64,000 bases of DNA from Propionispira raffinosivorans DSM 20765 (GTDB lineage Bacteria > Bacillota > Negativicutes > Selenomonadales > Selenomonadaceae): the NCBI RefSeq assembly GCF_000381065.1, contig NZ_KB905857.1, forward strand, positions 30,155-94,154. Reading direction: 5' to 3'. Positions within the stretch are counted from its first letter, which is position 1; each line of letters opens with the position of its first letter. The notes under the pieces were generated by a model. It had not been told where the DNA came from and made no database searches. It saw nothing but the letters and a program-made list of their open reading frames with translations. The translations under genes were made by a program, and so were the position numbers. Below, piece after piece: positions 19,418 through 28,988 of the stretch.

Positions 19418-20890
19418 CTACATATTTTCTTTAATATATCGTGTATAACTCCATTGCTTCAAAAAGGTCATTAGTAATAAAAGTATCGCTGTAATAAGCA
19501 GTATCAGTGCCAGCGGATTTGTTAATAAAATAGAAAAGTCACCCGCCGAAAAAGCTAAGGTATGTCGTAAATTCACCTCGATAATTGGACCTAAAATAAA
19601 GGCCAACAAAAATGGCAGCAAAGGGTACCGATAACGATTTCTAATATAACCTATGATTCCAAACAAAATAGTCAAATAAACATCAAAAAAACTCTGATGA
19701 ATTAAATAGACCCCGGCAACCGTTATTACAAAAAGAATTGGCAGCAAGATCCGTCCATCCAAACGACTGCATACAGCAAAAAAATGCATGCCACAAAAGC
19801 CAAGCCCAATGAGGAGCATTCCCGTTACAAAGGCTCCTCCTAAAACACTGTCAATCACCTCAATATTAGGCTGTCCGAAAAAGGAAGCTGGCGACAAGCC
19901 GTGTAAAAGAAATGTCATAAAAAGAATTACCCCCAACCGAGTCCCCGGTATCCCAAATAACAGCAACGAAAACATAGAGCCAACACTGCTTGAAGCCTGA
20001 GCTGCCTGACTGGCGGCAGCAAGAACAAAAGGATTTTTCTTGCGCCTGGCAGCGCGTTTCGTATCATAACATGAAATAAATGCCGCAGCACGAGCGGCCG
20101 CCGGTATAACACCGATGAGAAGACCAAGGATACTTCCTGTAACCATCGGCAGCAACATCATTTTCAACTGCCCCCAGTTTGGCAAAAAAGCAGCAATATG
20201 CTTCGTTTTTTCAAACAAGACAAAGCGTTCCAGACTGGTAAGGATGTCCGATAATACCATAACACCTAAAATGAGCGGCAGCGGAGGCACTCCATTAAAT
20301 AATCTTTCAACACCATAAGTCCACCTTGAATATGTCGAAATTGGATCTGAACCAATTGTGCAAAGCAGTAAACCTAGTAACGCTGAAATCAATCCTTTCC
20401 CCACCGATTTCCCCGAAACAACGATTGCCACACAAAGAATGCAAACAAGTGCTGCAAACAGATCCGCCGTTGCAAGATCTATATTCCATTGCGCCACCAC
20501 TGGTATGCCATAAAATAAAACAACAAGACTCGTAGTAAAACCAAAAATTGAAGCCAGTTGACCGATAAAAAAAATTTTCTCTGTTGTTTCTCGGTGGCTA
20601 AACCTCGAAGCAACAGAAGCCGCAGCCACCGATAAATCAAAACGCGCTCTCATAGACCCCAAAAGTAATGCCCCGTACCGACCACCCCCATAAACAGCCA
20701 GTACTAAGCCAACAGCTATAGCTAGTGGCAAATGGATTGTAAAGGGCAGTACAAAAGCTGCAACAGCTTCCGCTTGGAGTTTAGCTGTAAGACAAAAAAA
20801 CATTCCACAAAACACACCTAAAAATAGAATTGGCAATAACTCCAAAAACAAACTCACGCGAAACTGACTCAAAAAAATTCCTGTATCCAT
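19418..20890 (-). CDS. tctA: Tripartite tricarboxylate transporter, large membrane subunit
   Basis: TctA-family large permease, 490 residues, about 12 helices. The region GVIPAAARAAAFISCYDTKRAARRKKNPF corresponds to the family's conserved central segment, and FGIPGTRLGVILFM follows; the usual first repeat around residues 20-80 is present. TTT systems import carboxylates with a periplasmic TctC protein. Start ATG at 20890 with AGGTG; a TTG two codons upstream is less likely. It follows tctB by about 30 bases. The binding protein TctC is missing nearby. Confidence 0.9.
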   Translation of the reverse strand: MDTGIFLSQFRVSLFLELLPILFLGVFCGMFFCLTAKLQAEAVAAFVLPFTIHLPLAIAVGLVLAVYGGGRYGALLLGSMRARFDLSVAAASVASRFSHRETTEKIFFIGQLASIFGFTTSLVVLFYGIPVVAQWNIDLATADLFAALVCILCVAIVVSGKSVGKGLISALLGLLLCTIGSDPISTYSRWTYGVERLFNGVPPLPLILGVMVLSDILTSLERFVLFEKTKHIAAFLPNWGQLKMMLLPMVTGSILGLLIGVIPAAARAAAFISCYDTKRAARRKKNPFVLAAASQAAQASSSVGSMFSLLLFGIPGTRLGVILFMTFLLHGLSPASFFGQPNIEVIDSVLGGAFVTGMLLIGLGFCGMHFFAVCSRLDGRILLPILFVITVAGVYLIHQSFFDVYLTILFGIIGYIRNRYRYPLLPFLLAFILGPIIEVNLRHTLAFSAGDFSILLTNPLALILLITAILLLLMTFLKQWSYTRYIKENM

Positions 20891-20924
20891 AAACAATCAC
20901 CTATGTATTTCTTTGTACTTTTTA

Positions 20925-21383
20925 TTAATGCAGCAGCATCTGCAAAACACCCAGTGGTAATTCTATATCGAAAAAACGACAAAATAAGCTATGCACAATC
21001 ACAGGGGTAGCTGCTGCCCCCAAAATAGCTGTGCCAATATTTCGCATATTCGTTAAATACAGCATAATAAATGTAAATATTCCTGTTGATAAAATAAAAC
21101 CAATTCCTTTAAAACCGATTGGATAAAGCAAACAAAGTATGATCAAGCAACTAACCCGCCACGTTCCGCCCGCTGCCAGTTGGGACTTATCACCATTTTT
21201 ACTTCGTATAATCTGAACAAAATTAACCAAAAAAGCCACAGTCAATAATAAAATGACACTACTTGGGAAAAAATCGGTACCTACATGGTTTATAGTATCC
21301 TTCGGCATTTTACTATTCAGCATCCACGCCCCTGCACACAGACCCAGTCCAAAAAAAGAGATAATACTATCACCAATCTTCAT
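20925..21383 (-). CDS. tctB: Tripartite tricarboxylate transporter, small membrane subunit
   Basis: Small four-helix TctB-family (DUF1468) subunit of 152 residues; hydrophobic throughout, with the family's FFPSSVILLLTV and PIGFKGIGFILST segments. It pairs with the downstream tctA. GGAAGGAG before the ATG at 21383 fixes the start; the preceding GTG is in frame but too near the ribosome site. Confidence 0.85.
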   Translation of the reverse strand: MKIGDSIISFFGLGLCAGAWMLNSKMPKDTINHVGTDFFPSSVILLLTVAFLVNFVQIIRSKNGDKSQLAAGGTWRVSCLIILCLLYPIGFKGIGFILSTGIFTFIMLYLTNMRNIGTAILGAAATPVIVHSLFCRFFDIELPLGVLQMLLH

Positions 21384-21436
21384 CACTTTGCTCCTTCCTC
21401 CTCTGCCAAAACGGGCAGTCTAGAATCATAACATTT

Positions 21437-22492
21437 TTACACAGTAACTTTTTTATCAAAAAGAATGACAAAAATTTTAGCAATATGCGGAAAAGCAAGC
21501 ATAATAAACAAAAGTCTTACCAATTGATATGCGGTCATTGTTGATATATCCGCACCAACTAATAACGCTGTAATTCCCATTTCCGTCAAGCCGCCTGGTG
21601 CGGTACTCAAAAAAGCTGTAACGAAGGCCATCCCTGTCAATTCGCCCACAATATACCCCATAAGCAAAGATATTAAAAGAACGACGCCAACGCCGCTGAA
21701 TAAACAGGATAAAAGGCCATGATATTGTTTGATTTTAGCCAGATTGATACTTGACCCAATGTAACTGCCCACACAAATCTGCGCAATACTGATATAAAAA
21801 ATAGGAACGATAGGGGCCTCCGTTCCTGTCAATAAAATATAAAACCCTGTACTCAAAATCGGTCCCAACAAATAAGCAGTAGGCAAATGGACGATTCGTC
21901 CCAGCACTGCCCCGCCAATTGCCACACTAGAAAAAACAAAAATAGTCGTAAGACTCGCCGCTGGCATACTGGCTGCCGCCTCTACCATATTTAAATTTCC
22001 ATCATGTAAAATATGCATAGTAAGAAATGGTATTACAAAAACAACGGATAGCATTCGCATCGTCTGCATAATGGTCACAGCCGTCTGATCAGTTCCATCC
22101 ATTTCTCCAGCTAACACAACCATCTGTGAAAGACCGCCCGGCACGCATCCCAATAAGCAAGTGGTAAGACTGATGTTCGTTTTTTTGTGCGTAATATACC
22201 CAACCACAACACCAGCAAACACTGTGATCAATGTCGCACAAAGCATCGTCGGCAATTGATCTATAATTTTATGACCTGTTTCAATCGTAAATGGGCGCCC
22301 CATGGCATACCCCAATAAAATCAACGCAGTATCCCGAACCTTTAGCGGCCAATAAATGCGCTGACCTGTTTTCCACGAATAAAGTGAAACCGCCACGATA
22401 GGTCCTAAAGTCCAAGGCAGCGGAACTTGCAAAAATTCAAACAAAAGACCAACCGGAATTCCAAGGCAGAGCACCTTACATATATTCATCAT
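21437..22492 (-). CDS. AbrB-family polytopic membrane protein
   Basis: Membrane protein of 351 residues of the AbrB/PF05145 family (unrelated to the DNA-binding AbrB; sometimes annotated as a putative ammonia monooxygenase regulator). It has two duplicated halves: GCVPGGLSQMVVLAGEMDGTD and STAPGGLTEMGITALLVGADIS are the repeated PGG signature loops, with helices between. Members often lie beside TctAB genes, as here (gap about 50 bases), and are suspected transporters. No biochemical function is assigned. Confidence 0.82.
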   Translation of the reverse strand: MMNICKVLCLGIPVGLLFEFLQVPLPWTLGPIVAVSLYSWKTGQRIYWPLKVRDTALILLGYAMGRPFTIETGHKIIDQLPTMLCATLITVFAGVVVGYITHKKTNISLTTCLLGCVPGGLSQMVVLAGEMDGTDQTAVTIMQTMRMLSVVFVIPFLTMHILHDGNLNMVEAAASMPAASLTTIFVFSSVAIGGAVLGRIVHLPTAYLLGPILSTGFYILLTGTEAPIVPIFYISIAQICVGSYIGSSINLAKIKQYHGLLSCLFSGVGVVLLISLLMGYIVGELTGMAFVTAFLSTAPGGLTEMGITALLVGADISTMTAYQLVRLLFIMLAFPHIAKIFVILFDKKVTV

Positions 22493-22657
22493 ACACTCAA
22501 CACCTGATTTTCTATGTATTTCATCCCTCCATTTTACGATAGAATAGACCCCATCGTCAAATCACCTTATCATAAATATAAAAATATGCTCTATCGAATT
22601 ATAGAAAACGGCGTTGCCGCATCCATTCATGAATATATCTTAAAAAATTAAAATAAT

Positions 22658-22705
22658 AAAAATATGCCCTACCGGCTCAAATGATAGTCGGCAAGGCATA
22701 TTTTT
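22658..22705 (-). terminator. Terminator of the RND efflux operon
   Basis: AAAAATATGCC pairs with GGCATATTTTT, starting one base after the RND stop codon; a central CCGGC/GTCGG part can also pair. A similar arm-like sequence occurs about 90 bases away at 22577-22594. Confidence 0.85.
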
Positions 22706-22706
22706 G

Positions 22707-25700
22707 TTAAATTTTCAGCAAGGCTCGTATTTTCTTATAGAAAGCCCGTATGATATGCCAAGGTGAAATATCATGATTCTCAAAATACAAAAAAACAATT
22801 GGAATTGCAATCAAGGTGAAAAAGGTGGAAGACAATAACCCACCGATTACGACCCAGGCCATACTAACTCTGGTTTCAGCTCCAGGTGTAATAGCCAGAG
22901 CCGTTGGCAGCATCCCCGTAATCATCGTGATTGTTGTCATAAAAATAGGCTTCAGCCTTGTTTTACCAGCTTCAATGATTGCCTGTTCAGCTGTTTTACC
23001 ACGCTCCATTAATGTTAATGTATAATCGAGCAGTAATGTACCATTTTTCGATACCAGTCCATCCATAACCAATATACCAATTAAAGAATAAAGATTGATG
23101 GAATTATGGGTAATCGCTAAGAAAACAAGTGACCCAATCAAGCCAAATGGCAGAGAAAGCATCCGAATAGCCGGTGTAGATACCGATTCATAAAGTGTCG
23201 CCAATAGCATATACACTAAGAGAAGTGATAATAGCAGTGCCTGTCCCATTTCGGTAAAGGTGCTATTCATATTATCAGCCTGTCCGATAAACCGATATGT
23301 TACATTGTTGCCCAATTCTTTAGAACTAATATTTTTAGCTATATCATCGAGTACAGCCTGCAGCTGCCGATCCGTAATATTCGCGGCGATATTGATGGAC
23401 TCTTGCTTATCAACACGGCGCAGCATAACCGGACCCACTTTATCTTCAACCGAGGCTACATCGCCAACTTTTACAAAACCTGTATTCGTCTTAACGGGTA
23501 TAGAACGTATATCCGAAGCTTTATAACCATCACTATCTTTTAGACGGACATAAATGTCGGTATCCTGCCCATCATTATTGGGATCATTGACCAGATACCC
23601 AGCCAGCGTTCCTGTAATGGCTCCAGAAAATACATTTTGTACATCGTTCGCTGATGTATTGAAAAATTTCAATTTTTCACGGTCCACCATTAAACGAAGT
23701 TCCGGTGCACCTTCTGTATACGAACTGCGAACATCTTTAATTCCATCGATTTTATTCAAAACATCTTGCACATAATAAGAAGCTTTGACAATTGATTCTA
23801 AGTTTGAACCGCGAATTTCAATCTGTACCGGTGCAGAATTTCCGCCGCCACCGCCACCAGTTCCAGTTCCGCCCGAAACCCCTGGCATTGAACTTTGCGT
23901 TTCATTCACCTGTGCTACGGCCTGCGGAAATTTTGTTTTTAAAAATTGCCGCACTTCATCGGTAACTTGCCAAACTGTTTTATCCCTGTCTTTTCGGTCA
24001 ACCATTTGCACACTAACCCCGCCATAATTTCCGGCTGGTTGCCCCACACTGGATAAATAATTCGTAACTTCAGGGATTTGCGTCAAATAGGTTTCAATAT
24101 CCCTGACCATAACATTTGTTGTATCTATATTTTGACCAACTGGGAATTGAACGGAGATTCGAAAACTACCTTCATCCGTTTTTGGCATATATTCGCCGCC
24201 AATGATCCCGGTAGGGTAATATAACGCTAAAGATGCAAAAAAGATAATCGTAACTGAGATGATTATTTTTTTTGGATGATGCAAACTCCAACGCAGAAAA
24301 CGTTCGTAAGCGTTAATTAATCCCTGCTCCATTCGAGCGAGTTGATCCCAAAAGACTCCTGTCGGTTCAGACAAGCCATTTTTATAAAATTTAGATGCAA
24401 GCATCGGTGTTAAGGTAAAGGATACAAATAAGGAACACAATGTCGCAAAAACGATCGTTAGACCAAATTGACGGAAAAACTGTCCTGTCATACCTGTCAT
24501 AAAGGCAATTGGCATAAATACAACAACATCGCACAGCGTGATAACAATCGCCGCCATACCGATCTCACTCCGCCCATCTTCAGCTGCAACATCGGAAGAC
24601 TTGCCCATCGCCAAATGCCGGTGAATATTTTCTAAAACCACAATCGAGTCATCCACCAAAATCCCGATACATAATGACATTCCCATGAGTGACAGCATAT
24701 TAAACGTAAACCCTGCCATATACATCACAAAAAACGTCGTAATTAACGAGGTTGGAATGGCAATCAAGACAGCAACGGTCGATCTCCAGCCTCTTAAAAA
24801 GAGGAATAAAATCAAACCAGTTGTACATAAACCTTCAATTAACGCTTCTAATGTATTGTGCAAAGAATCATCTACATACGTTGCCGAATTCGTAATAATT
24901 ACAAATTGGTATTCTGGGTATTCACTACGTAAAGAAGCCAATTGTGCCATTGTCGCTTTCGCTGTTTCAACAATATTTGCATTGCTGTTTTTATAAACAG
25001 ATAAAGAAACAACATCCTGTCCATTGGTTCTGGCATAACGCGTTACCCGCTTGTCTTGTTCACGTACCGTAGCCAGACTGCTAAGCGGAATCGCTACATT
25101 TTTACTATTGGCAAGATGGATTGATTCAAGCTCAGAGGGAGAGCTGAACTGCGCCGCCAATCGAACATTTGTTTCCTGTTTATTATTAAATACAGACCCT
25201 GCCGGTGTCAATACATTTTCCTGATCAATTCGAGTTGCGATTTGATTCAAGGCAATATCAAAGTAGGCTAATTTATCTTTATCAACCTCTACCGCAATTT
25301 CTTTATCCCGCCCGCCGTCGAGCTGTACATCGGAGACACCACTTGCTCGTTGCAGTCGTTCGACAAAAACATCATTCGCCACCGTATAAACATCACCTAA
25401 TGGTTTATCTGCCATAACTGAGATTTCCATGATTGGTGAAGCATTGACATCGCGCTTAATAACGGTAGGTGTTTTTATGCCCGTCGGCAATTTATTCAAC
25501 ACTGAATTTACATACTGGGTGGCATCAATCGCCGAGGTATCTACATTCGCCCAAAATTCAAATTCCAACGTAATTTGCGCTTTTTCTGGACGAGCCACGG
25601 CTGTCATATGTTTTAAGTTCGATAACGAAGAAAGTGAATTTTCTAATGGCTTGATTACATCTTGTTCAATTTCTTCCGTACCCGCCCCTGGATAATTTAC

Positions 25701-25844
25701 GGTGACCGTAACATAAGGTATATTGATAGCTGGTAAAAGTTCTACGCCAATGCGATAAAAACTATAAAGTCCTAAAACAACGAACAGCAGAACAATCATT
25801 GATATACCGATTGGTTTCTTGATGGCATAACGTGTTAAATTCAA
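22707..25844 (-). CDS. RND-family efflux pump, inner-membrane permease
   Basis: AcrB/MdtB-type (HAE-1-like) proton-driven exporter of 1045 residues. It shows the N-terminal helix, periplasmic porter domains, twelve helices and the helix-4 region CIGILVDDSIVVLENIHRHL with the two adjacent aspartates of proton relay. A glycine-rich run (about residues 650-665) interrupts the second porter domain, unusual for the family. The start is a TTG that overlaps the adaptor stop (TTGA), with AGGTGA upstream, so translation is coupled. No TolC homologue is encoded here. Substrate unknown. Confidence 0.93.
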   Translation of the reverse strand: MNLTRYAIKKPIGISMIVLLFVVLGLYSFYRIGVELLPAINIPYVTVTVNYPGAGTEEIEQDVIKPLENSLSSLSNLKHMTAVARPEKAQITLEFEFWANVDTSAIDATQYVNSVLNKLPTGIKTPTVIKRDVNASPIMEISVMADKPLGDVYTVANDVFVERLQRASGVSDVQLDGGRDKEIAVEVDKDKLAYFDIALNQIATRIDQENVLTPAGSVFNNKQETNVRLAAQFSSPSELESIHLANSKNVAIPLSSLATVREQDKRVTRYARTNGQDVVSLSVYKNSNANIVETAKATMAQLASLRSEYPEYQFVIITNSATYVDDSLHNTLEALIEGLCTTGLILFLFLRGWRSTVAVLIAIPTSLITTFFVMYMAGFTFNMLSLMGMSLCIGILVDDSIVVLENIHRHLAMGKSSDVAAEDGRSEIGMAAIVITLCDVVVFMPIAFMTGMTGQFFRQFGLTIVFATLCSLFVSFTLTPMLASKFYKNGLSEPTGVFWDQLARMEQGLINAYERFLRWSLHHPKKIIISVTIIFFASLALYYPTGIIGGEYMPKTDEGSFRISVQFPVGQNIDTTNVMVRDIETYLTQIPEVTNYLSSVGQPAGNYGGVSVQMVDRKDRDKTVWQVTDEVRQFLKTKFPQAVAQVNETQSSMPGVSGGTGTGGGGGGNSAPVQIEIRGSNLESIVKASYYVQDVLNKIDGIKDVRSSYTEGAPELRLMVDREKLKFFNTSANDVQNVFSGAITGTLAGYLVNDPNNDGQDTDIYVRLKDSDGYKASDIRSIPVKTNTGFVKVGDVASVEDKVGPVMLRRVDKQESINIAANITDRQLQAVLDDIAKNISSKELGNNVTYRFIGQADNMNSTFTEMGQALLLSLLLVYMLLATLYESVSTPAIRMLSLPFGLIGSLVFLAITHNSINLYSLIGILVMDGLVSKNGTLLLDYTLTLMERGKTAEQAIIEAGKTRLKPIFMTTITMITGMLPTALAITPGAETRVSMAWVVIGGLLSSTFFTLIAIPIVFLYFENHDISPWHIIRAFYKKIRALLKI

Positions 25845-27097
25845 TTACTGTCACCTGCTTCATCACTCGCTGGCAAAATCGTCATGCCTTCTCTTAACCG
25901 TGACAAATTATTTGTTGCTACTTGTTCCCCCTCGTCAAGCCCTGATAAAATTTCTACGGTTGCATCACCACGCGCCCCAATTTTAACAGTTCGTTGATGC
26001 ACTGCATTCTTATCATCAACAACAAATACATATTGTTCACCATTTTTTTCGAGCAATGCATCTTTACTAATAACCAAGGTATTCGGACGCAGTACTGTAT
26101 TTAGAATAGACCGCGTAAACATGCCACTTTTTAAGGTTCCAGCTTCATTATCAATCAAAACTCTCACGGTATAGGTTAAATTCGTCGTATCAACACTGGG
26201 ACTAATATAGATAACTTGTCCTGCAATACTCTGACCAATCGATTCAATACCTACATCTACATTCATGCCAATAGAGAACGCTGCTAAATCTTGTTCAGAG
26301 ACCTGACAATCAACATACAGTTTTCGATTATCATAAATACTCAATAATTTTTGTCCCTGCGAAACAATGTCGCCAGCTTCCACTTGCCGATAACCAATTA
26401 TGCCAGCCCGTGGTGCTCTCAATACTAGATCATCCCGTTGTTTTTGCGCTGCGGCAATTGTAGTCTGTGCTTTTTGAGCATTCGCCTGTGCGGATACAAT
26501 CGAAGCCGGTACACCTTGATTCATTTGGTTTGCAATTACATCCAAATTTGCTTTTGCATCAGCCAATGCCTGCTGACTTGTTTCAAACTCCTCAAGCGAT
26601 ATGCCTCCAACATCAAAAACTTGTTTATTGCGGCGATAACTTGCCAAGGCTTTATCATAATCGGCCTGCACTTTATCATAATTCGCATTTACCGTTGAAG
26701 CCGTTGTCATTGCATCGGCAGAAGCCTGCTGATAGGATGCTTGATTTTGTCCAATAGAAATATCGGCATCGCCGGTATCCTGAACAACTAGAATCTGCCC
26801 AGGTGTAACTACCTGTCCCAATTCTACATTGACTGTATTCACTTTGCCCTGATATTTTGCAGCAATATCAACTTGTGCCTGTGGCAGCGTCTGCCCAACC
26901 AAAGATATTGTTTTAATTAAATCAGTACGCGTAACTGCAGCAACCATCACTGTAGTTTGAACATTTTTTTTAGACACAACAACATTCTGTACGGATAAAC
27001 GATAGATACCAAAAATACTCAAACAAACAAGGATAAAAACACTAACAATTAGAATATTTTTACTTTTTTTATTTTGCACAAAAAAGTTATACTTCAT
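25841..27097 (-). CDS. RND efflux periplasmic adaptor (MFP) subunit
   Basis: Membrane-fusion protein of 418 residues linking the RND pump to an outer-membrane channel. It has an N-terminal membrane anchor (residues 15-35), a lipoyl half GKVNTVNVELGQVVTPGQIL and a coiled-coil hairpin (about 120-225, Ala/Gln-rich). The second lipoyl half is LRAPRAGIIGYRQVEAGDIV, followed by beta-barrel and membrane-proximal domains. No lipobox cysteine, so it is held by its transmembrane segment. First gene of the two-gene operon. Confidence 0.92.
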   Translation of the reverse strand: MKYNFFVQNKKSKNILIVSVFILVCLSIFGIYRLSVQNVVVSKKNVQTTVMVAAVTRTDLIKTISLVGQTLPQAQVDIAAKYQGKVNTVNVELGQVVTPGQILVVQDTGDADISIGQNQASYQQASADAMTTASTVNANYDKVQADYDKALASYRRNKQVFDVGGISLEEFETSQQALADAKANLDVIANQMNQGVPASIVSAQANAQKAQTTIAAAQKQRDDLVLRAPRAGIIGYRQVEAGDIVSQGQKLLSIYDNRKLYVDCQVSEQDLAAFSIGMNVDVGIESIGQSIAGQVIYISPSVDTTNLTYTVRVLIDNEAGTLKSGMFTRSILNTVLRPNTLVISKDALLEKNGEQYVFVVDDKNAVHQRTVKIGARGDATVEILSGLDEGEQVATNNLSRLREGMTILPASDEAGDSN

Positions 27098-27226
27098 TCT
27101 CCCGGTCCCTTCTTTTTACCAAATCAAAATTTTACTACAGTGAATCCAAAATCTGCCTCATCAATTTTTCGTGACTCTCTATAATTTATAATTCCTATTT
27201 ATATGAATAGTACTGCATTTAGCCTA

Positions 27227-27269
27227 TACTGTCTAGTAAATTCTATTTTATGGAATTTACTAGACAGTA
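27227..27269. repeat. Perfect 17-bp inverted repeat between divergent genes
   Basis: TACTGTCTAGTAAATTC and its exact complement flank a 9-base loop. It lies about 130 bases before the efflux operon and 150 before the SGNH hydrolase gene. There is no T-tract on either side, so it is more likely an operator, a transcript-end structure or a remnant element. The remainder of the 320-base gap is AT-rich with no further feature seen. Confidence 0.6.
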
Positions 27270-27417
27270 ACCGTAATTTGAGCTCCCCCTCCGATCCTTA
27301 TAATGTATACATCTTAGCTATAGCTAATTTTTCAACAACGAAAAAGATTTGCTGCTTGTAGACCTATACCTATAATGCTATGATAAACAATGAAAATGAA
27401 AAAAAGAAGGTAGTTTG

Positions 27418-28851
27418 ATGTTGAACCGAAAAGAAAAAATTTTTATTTTAAGTATTGTCAGTATAATAAGTATTTTTTCGATTAAAACACCGTTGGTTCT
27501 AGCGATGGATCAAGATATTCCCAGACATGACATAACAACCGAAGAAAACCAAAATTTAAAAGCCTATACGAAGCAGTGGGAAACAGCTCCAAGGATAACA
27601 TCACATTATGACAAAAATAATCCTGCTTCCTGTTCACCTTTACTCACATGGACGAAAAACCTCAATGCCGTAAAGTATGAAGTCGAATTTTTTACCACTT
27701 TACCCGATGATCTGCAAAACACACAGCTTTCGCGGGATCATATTTATTTTTCACGCAGCATCTACAGCAATGGTTATAACCCGCCACTATATAAATTCGC
27801 CCCAGAATTATTGGGCAAGCAGGCTCTATATTGGCGCGTGCGAGCCATCGATTATGATGGAAATCCAATCAGCCTTTTCTCTGTACCCGAAGCACTCTAT
27901 ACGGATACTGCCAAAGAAAATATGAAAGCACCTATTTTAACGGCACGTTATAACCAAGGCAATGGGACCACTTTGCTTTATCCAGTATATAGCTGGATTC
28001 CAAATACTGGTGCAAAACAATTTGAAATTGAACTACTTTCCGCACCGCCAGAAAATCATGATGGCATTACGCCTTCTCGCTATCGCATTGCGGCTTTTAC
28101 CACGAAACTATGCGATTATTATGATAAACAGCCACGTTCTTCGTCTAAACCTTTTTACTGGCGAGTCCGCAGTCTAGATGCTATGGGCAAGCCGATTGGT
28201 GTCTATTCTAAGGCAGATTCCTTTACTGTTACACCCGCCTCAGCCTGGCAGACCGCAGTTTATGGCGACAGTATTACCCATGGCGGCGGGCATATGTCAT
28301 ACGGACCAGCGGACTGGGAATATAGTTATGAAACCTATCTAAATTTTCCTGTAATCAATTTGGCACTGAGCGGCGATACAAGTGAAGCCCTGATGGATCG
28401 TTTTGATCGTGATGTCCTGCCATTTCATCCCCATTATTTGATTATCATGGGCGGCACCAACAGTCTACGTGGTGGTTATTCCGCCGATTCGGTCATTTAC
28501 AATCTGGAAACCATCAAAATCAAATGTTTAAAAAACAATATTAAACCGATTTTTTTGACTTTACCTCCTATTAATCCAGAAAACATCAAAAAAGTCTTTG
28601 GTGAAAATTCGGCTCCCGATTGGCAAAACCAAATGAATCTAGTCAATCAATATATTCGCAGCCAAGTCTACATCGACATTGCAGCCGCCTTGCCGTGTCA
28701 TAATGGGATATTAAGTGATGGTTTAGCCCTTGATGGACTGCATCTCGATGTAGTCGGTAAAAAAATCATGGCCCAAACGATCAATCAGGTCTGGCCTGCT
28801 ATAACGAAACAAGCTGATGAACAAACACTTCCTGTGGAAAATTCCCTGTAA
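27418..28851 (+). CDS. Secreted SGNH/GDSL hydrolase with two Fn3-like modules
   Basis: Exported protein of 477 residues: signal peptide (1-29, ending near VLAMD) and two homologous beta-sandwich-like modules. Their ends match: YWRVRAIDYDGNPISLFS near residue 140 and YWRVRSLDAMGKPIGVYS near 258. A SGNH esterase domain follows from about residue 275. Catalytic blocks are visible: YGDSITHGGG (Ser), LALSGDTS, MGGTNSLRGG (Asn) and DGLHLD (Asp/His). It may deacylate a cell-surface polysaccharide or glycan; the substrate is not known. An AAGAAGG site precedes the ATG. Confidence 0.85.
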   Translation: MLNRKEKIFILSIVSIISIFSIKTPLVLAMDQDIPRHDITTEENQNLKAYTKQWETAPRITSHYDKNNPASCSPLLTWTKNLNAVKYEVEFFTTLPDDLQNTQLSRDHIYFSRSIYSNGYNPPLYKFAPELLGKQALYWRVRAIDYDGNPISLFSVPEALYTDTAKENMKAPILTARYNQGNGTTLLYPVYSWIPNTGAKQFEIELLSAPPENHDGITPSRYRIAAFTTKLCDYYDKQPRSSSKPFYWRVRSLDAMGKPIGVYSKADSFTVTPASAWQTAVYGDSITHGGGHMSYGPADWEYSYETYLNFPVINLALSGDTSEALMDRFDRDVLPFHPHYLIIMGGTNSLRGGYSADSVIYNLETIKIKCLKNNIKPIFLTLPPINPENIKKVFGENSAPDWQNQMNLVNQYIRSQVYIDIAAALPCHNGILSDGLALDGLHLDVVGKKIMAQTINQVWPAITKQADEQTLPVENSL

Positions 28852-28889
28852 TGCTATATTTTATATTAATTTCACGAACCAAGGTGTAT

Positions 28890-28919
28890 TATTTTTAAAT
28901 ATCATTGTATTTAAAAATA
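28890..28919. terminator. AT-rich hairpin after the SGNH gene
   Basis: TATTTTTAAATA and TATTTAAAAATA arms around a six-base loop, about 40 bases after the stop. All-AT stem, so a weak terminator at best. Confidence 0.45.
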
Positions 28920-28988
28920 AATCGTATTACAATTATAATTAGAATTATGTTTAAGTAAGATTAATTATTGTGATAAGAAGGGTGATCT

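Noticed and set aside
22577..22705. Repeat: AAAAATATGCTCTATCG and AAAAATATGCCCTACCG
   Set aside because: The second copy is the left arm of the RND terminator; the first is only a short degenerate match with no further support.
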